Positions 18,300 through 21,464 of a DNA stretch of 21,464 nucleotides are shown in pieces. This DNA comes from Guillardia theta CCMP2712 (taxonomy: Eukaryota > Cryptophyceae > Pyrenomonadales > Geminigeraceae). Numbering within the stretch: position 1 is the stretch's first letter; the number at the start of each line of letters is the position of its first letter. Where the stretch lies: NCBI RefSeq assembly GCF_000315625.1, contig NW_005434534.1:144211-165674 (forward strand). The letters are read 5' to 3'. The notes below the pieces were generated by a model, which was not told where the DNA came from, did no database searches, and saw nothing but the letters and a program-made list of their open reading frames with translations. Made by a program: the position numbers and the translations under genes.

Positions 18300-19425
18300 T
18301 CAGATGCCCTTCATGCCGTACCAGGCTCTCATCCTCTCCCAACACTGCGAAGCATCAAGCGTGAGAGGGCGGGGGCGGGCAAAGAACGACGTACCATGAA
18401 CTGCACAATGGTGAAGGGACCGAACCGCATCCATTGAGCGTTGAATCCCTTGTACAGCGCCATGATCTGCGGGGACGTCAAGAAGGCAGCGAGAGCGAAG
18501 TGGGGCCGCGTACCCCATTCTGCTTCACGATTTTCATGGCGCAGTCTATCATGCCCGTGTACCTGCGAGAGGGAGAGAGAACGGAGAACGGAGAACGGGG
18601 AGAGAAGAGGGGGGGGGGGGGGGGGGGGAGGAAGCCAAGGGACAAAAGAATGTCAGAGGGAGGTTACAGGGCACTTGTTGACTAATACAGCTTCTTGCCG
18701 GCTGGCTGATTCATCAATCTTGTCCTTACAAGGTCTACTGGACTAGTAGTCGCAGCAACCATCACCCCCGCAAACATGCTGCAGCAAAAGTGCAGAGCCT
18801 GCAAAGAGACAAGCAGGTCAACAAGCGAGGGAGGGGGCGAGTTTCAAGAGAATACCATGCCCTCTTGCATGATGTGGTGCTTGAGGAGGTTCTGTTTCAG
18901 ATCATCGTAAGCTGCGAGCTTGGTCGCGTTCAAAATGGCAGCTCGAATCATCGTTGTATGCACGCTCCGATAGAAGGCAGTGAAACCGCCGTCAGCATAC
19001 ACTTCCTTCGCTATCGTCATGAGCCTCTTGGGCTCGCCCTCGTTGGCCATCATGCGAACTTTGAGAACGTCGGTCGGGTTGGCCAGCCCTGATCCCACGA
19101 TCCCTGCCGCTGCCCCCGAGGCAAACTTCTTCCATATCGGAGTGTGCTTCGCATCACTCTCCCCCAGTACGCGCTTGAACGGCTCATAAAGGCCGAACCT
19201 TAGCGACGAGTACGACATCTCCCGGAGCGCGGCTGCCGACATCCCCTTGTAGAGGCCAAAGAAACCCTCGTTTCTCGCCACCATCGTGGCAGATCCCAGG
19301 AATGAGTTGTACGTCTTGTGCGCTGCCGCTCCCACCTCCCCTGAGATCTGCAGCCTCGTCTTCACCACCTCCACAGGCTGCGTGCATGTTTGCGCTACGA
19401 CGCTGGCCAACCCCGCCATCCCCAT
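18300..19425 (-). CDS. Mitochondrial carrier (oxoglutarate/dicarboxylate/UCP group), 5 exons
   Basis: Exons 19425-18856, 18798-18689, 18562-18514, 18466-18395 and 18344-18300 join in frame (introns 57, 126, 47 and 50 bp), giving 281 residues from ATG 19425. All three SLC25 signatures are present: PVEVVKTRL (from residue 17), PTDVLKVRM (117) and PVDLVRTRL (210), each followed by the expected second-half motif (GFFGLYKGM, GGFTAFYRSV, GIMALYKGF). MIRAAILNATKLAAYDDLKQ and MRFGPFTIVQFM resemble the oxoglutarate, dicarboxylate and uncoupling-protein clade, which exchanges di/tricarboxylates or conducts protons across the inner mitochondrial membrane; exact substrate not assigned. The first helix is short at its N-terminus (only ~16 residues before the first signature proline), so a 5' exon or a start above 19425 is likely; upstream sequence is open without ATG. 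Intron 2 contains a 20-base poly-C run on the coding strand. Confidence 0.85.
18609..18628 (+). repeat. Poly-G run (poly-C on coding strand) in carrier intron 2
   Basis: Twenty consecutive G. On the transcribed sense (minus strand) it is poly-C in the pyrimidine-rich half of the intron before the acceptor of exon 3. Length is prone to slippage and assembly error. Confidence 0.9.
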
Positions 19426-20709
19426 CCGCGCCAGGTCGTTCTGAGTCTGCGCCGATATCCATCGTGTCTTGACCTTGCAGGAAATGTTATTGCGAACGTA
19501 ACAGACGGGGAGCAGTCGAAACCTCCACTGTGAGCGAGTCTCGATGCCGCAACTCAGGGATCTTGGGGCGCGACTCGGCTGCTGCTTGACGCGTCACCCC
19601 ATGAAAGAATCCCTCCTGCTCCATCACCTTCAGGATCGATTTTCATCCTGAGTTCTTGTGCTCTGTAACGGCCAAACCCTGGGCTGCCAGCAGTCAGACA
19701 GCTTCATGCACCGAGCCAAGTGATAAGGTACGAATGGTGAACGTCAAGCACTGGTAAGCAGGGTAGAGGCTAGGTGAGGAGAACATTTCGAAAGTGATGA
19801 CAGATAAGAGAGGTTCGCTCAGAAGCAGCAAATCGGCAGGTATACCAGAGTGAGGAACGAGCAACATAGGCCGGACAACATCTGAACGAGACGAAATCTC
19901 ATTTTTGCCACCGGGGGGAGGTGTAGCCATCGAAAGCACAGAAGCATTGACAATGAACAAGGCCCGGAGTGTATATTGATATGGAAGAAATCTCTGAAAG
20001 GATATACAAGGAGGAGGGCACTTCAAAGTGAATGAGAAGGACAAACAATGTCTGGAATGGAACGGAACGGAACGAGGTGGTGGTCGGAGATGAAAGCTCT
20101 GGTAGGAATGCTGGTTCAAAGGAGTACAAGGGCAAGGACAAGGACGAGGACGAGGAGGACAAGGAGGGAGGACAAGGAAGAGGAGGAGGAGGAGGAGGAT
20201 AGCAATGAGCTGTGGAGTCGGGCTATAGGATAGGGTGCGCTGCCATCGTCAGGGGGGGAGGGCACGTGTGGGGGTCCTCCCGCATCAAGTTGATGAATAA
20301 GGTTTTGGAAAGGGTAGGGTAGGTGTGGACCTCTATTTCTAAGGGGTACTTGGAATTGAATCGTGTGCTGAAGGGGGTTACAATCATTTGGTACCCGTGC
20401 AAATACAATATGATTGAGAACAAAAGAGGGGTCTTTAAACTTTGTACCCACCCGAATAATCGGGCAAATTTTTGATGAGAGTGGGTAGGTAAGATACATG
20501 GGTAGGGGTAATTGATTGTCAAACCCCCACCCCTCTGTTTCTAAAGAAGTCGGAACTCTTGTGGAACAGGACCCCAAACTTCGTCAGGAAAGGTGGGGTG
20601 GGGTCCTTGTAAGGGTGATGAACTTGCCATGAAATTAAATCCCTAAATTTGTGTTTCAGTTTTCAAACTTGATCAGTCAAGCTTCAAAACTTTGAAGCCT
20701 CACATGGTC

Positions 20710-21030
20710 CCGGAACGGCGTACCTTGTACCGTACCGTACTAGGGCGCCGGGCCGCGTGCCAGTGCGTGCCGGGCCTCCGGGCCGGCCCGAGTCTGCCTG
20801 GCATCCGATCCAATGACTTCCGGGCGAAACTCGCGGCGGCCTGCCAGTCACCGTGGCACCGCGATGGCGGCGACGGTGGCCGACTCTCAGTCTGTGACCC
20901 GCCCGTACGCCACCGTCCGCGGGTCCGACCGTGAGGGGAACCGGCGCCGTCACGGCGGAAAGCGGCGGCGGGCCGGGCCGAGGCTGAGGGCCGCTCTGCG
21001 GCATTGCCGAGACGGTCTGGCATTGTGAGG
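20710..21030. other. GC-rich island of unknown nature
   Basis: Very high GC with many CG dinucleotides, sharply bounded by AT-rich sequence at 20640-20700 and 21030-21075. All frames are Arg/Pro/Gly-rich and none looks like a protein. It lies 3' of the minus-strand gene ending at 21192. It could be a CpG-type promoter, a structured RNA or foreign DNA; none can be shown from sequence alone. Confidence 0.4.
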
Positions 21031-21080
21031 GCCTCGTTCATTTTTATCCGATCATATTGCACTTAACTTTGAGTAAAGCT

Positions 21081-21101
21081 CGGGAGCCTGTCATGCTCCC
21101 G
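21081..21101. other. Inverted repeat (7-bp stem, 7-nt loop)
   Basis: CGGGAGC at 21081-21087 pairs perfectly with GCTCCCG at 21095-21101. It lies about 90 bp past the stop of the minus-strand gene ending at 21192, so it may be in that gene's 3' untranslated region. Significance is unclear for a eukaryotic gene. Confidence 0.4.
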
Positions 21102-21191
21102 CGCCCGAGTCCTGAGCAAAGTCAGATATGACACGGCCACGGCGGACTCCAAACGTACGCGGCCCCCGACCCCGTACGATCCGCCATCGAC

Positions 21192-21422
21192 TCAGCTGCC
21201 GGGCTCGATGCGGTAGAGGTTGACTCGAGCGTCTTGAAGAAGAGCGTAAGAGCCGAACAAATCTTGTCTCGGCGCTTCCGCCGCCACGTCTTGGAACTGC
21301 ATGCCAAGTCTTGACATCTCCTCGCACAGGAACGAGATCATCTCAGGGGAGCGAACGGTAGCGGCAAGATACGCGACAGCAGCCCGACGGTTGAAGAGAT
21401 AGGAGATCACCTCCAGCAGAGC
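21192..21422 (-). CDS. Last exon of an unknown gene, partial
   Basis: The minus strand shows an acceptor (CTGGTCAG) at 21423 and then an open exon to the stop TGA at 21192: ALLEVISYLFNRRAAVAYLA..., FLCEEMSRLGMQFQDVAAEA..., ending NLYRIEPGS. The 76 residues look like a helical globular C-terminus with regular amphipathic spacing. The rest of the gene lies beyond the right edge; the intron is pyrimidine/G-rich. I do not recognise a family. An ATG inside (21410) exists, but the splice acceptor and the open frame above it argue for an internal junction instead. Confidence 0.55.
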   Translation of the reverse strand, partial: ALLEVISYLFNRRAAVAYLAATVRSPEMISFLCEEMSRLGMQFQDVAAEAPRQDLFGSYALLQDARVNLYRIEPGS

Positions 21423-21464
21423 CTGACCAGGATGACAAGTGAGCCGACCTCCTCCTCCTCCCCC

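Larger units (their letters stand above)
19426..21191. other. Intergenic region with purine microsatellite and G-rich tract
   Basis: 19426-20100 may contain 5' sequence of the carrier gene but no exon is secure. 20128-20202 is a GGACAAGGACGAGGAGG purine microsatellite. 20240-20620 is a tract of GGGTAGGGTAGG, GGGGTAC and GGTGGGGTGGGG words on the plus strand (TACCCC on the minus, the coding strand of the carrier gene), with one opposite patch at 20524-20533. 20630-20705 is AT-rich and is followed by a GC-rich island, listed separately. Confidence 0.5.

Noticed and set aside
20710-21030. Ribosomal RNA or tRNA gene in the GC-rich island
   Set aside because: No conserved rRNA core segment and no tRNA A/B-box or cloverleaf pattern could be recognised.

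Overview
The window is nuclear DNA of an intron-rich unicellular eukaryote, not a prokaryote. Almost every gene resolves only when ORF fragments are joined across canonical GT-AG introns. Many of these introns are very short (45-63 bp in the cleanest models). AATAAA-type poly(A) signals follow some stops, and long (CTC)n, poly-C and purine tracts occur. GC content is moderate. Compact genes, tiny introns, a mitochondrial carrier and a PDZ protein with alveolin-like V/E/K/P repeats together suggest a microalga, perhaps cryptophyte-like such as Guillardia. The taxon is an inference.

Layout. 120-451 (+): the last three exons of a nucleotide-sugar transporter. 675-2447 (-): a complete four-exon GPH/MFS_2-type transporter. 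3707-4849 (+): a seven-exon, 262-residue protein of unknown function with one membrane segment. 5049-5441 (-): a small protein made of Trp-rich PWKN repeats. 7465-7951 (+) and 8392-8954 (-): two tentative small genes. 8896/9041-10241 (-): an unknown protein with a coiled-coil-like tail built from micro-exons, divergent from 10626-11196 (+), a PDZ-like gene whose frame is broken by a perfect 28-bp tandem duplication. 11243-12170 (+): an unknown gene that reads best with one frame disruption. 13988-15016 (+): a single-pass membrane protein with five RRxS kinase-type sites. 15231-16996 (-): a zinc-finger-like / alveolin-like repeat / PDZ protein in which every intron is phase 0. 18300-19425 (-): a mitochondrial carrier of the oxoglutarate/dicarboxylate/UCP group. 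21192-21422 (-): the last exon of an unknown gene.

The genes do not form an operon or an obvious pathway. Themes are membrane transport (three carriers) and possible cortical or scaffold proteins (alveolin/PDZ, PDZ-like, RRxS membrane protein). Several intergenic gaps hold TACCCC/ACCCCACCC-rich tracts. In five of them the C-rich strand is the coding strand of the next downstream gene, so they may be an undescribed upstream element. Recent short tandem duplications (16, 18, 22, 28, 28 and 60 bp) occur in both genes and gaps.
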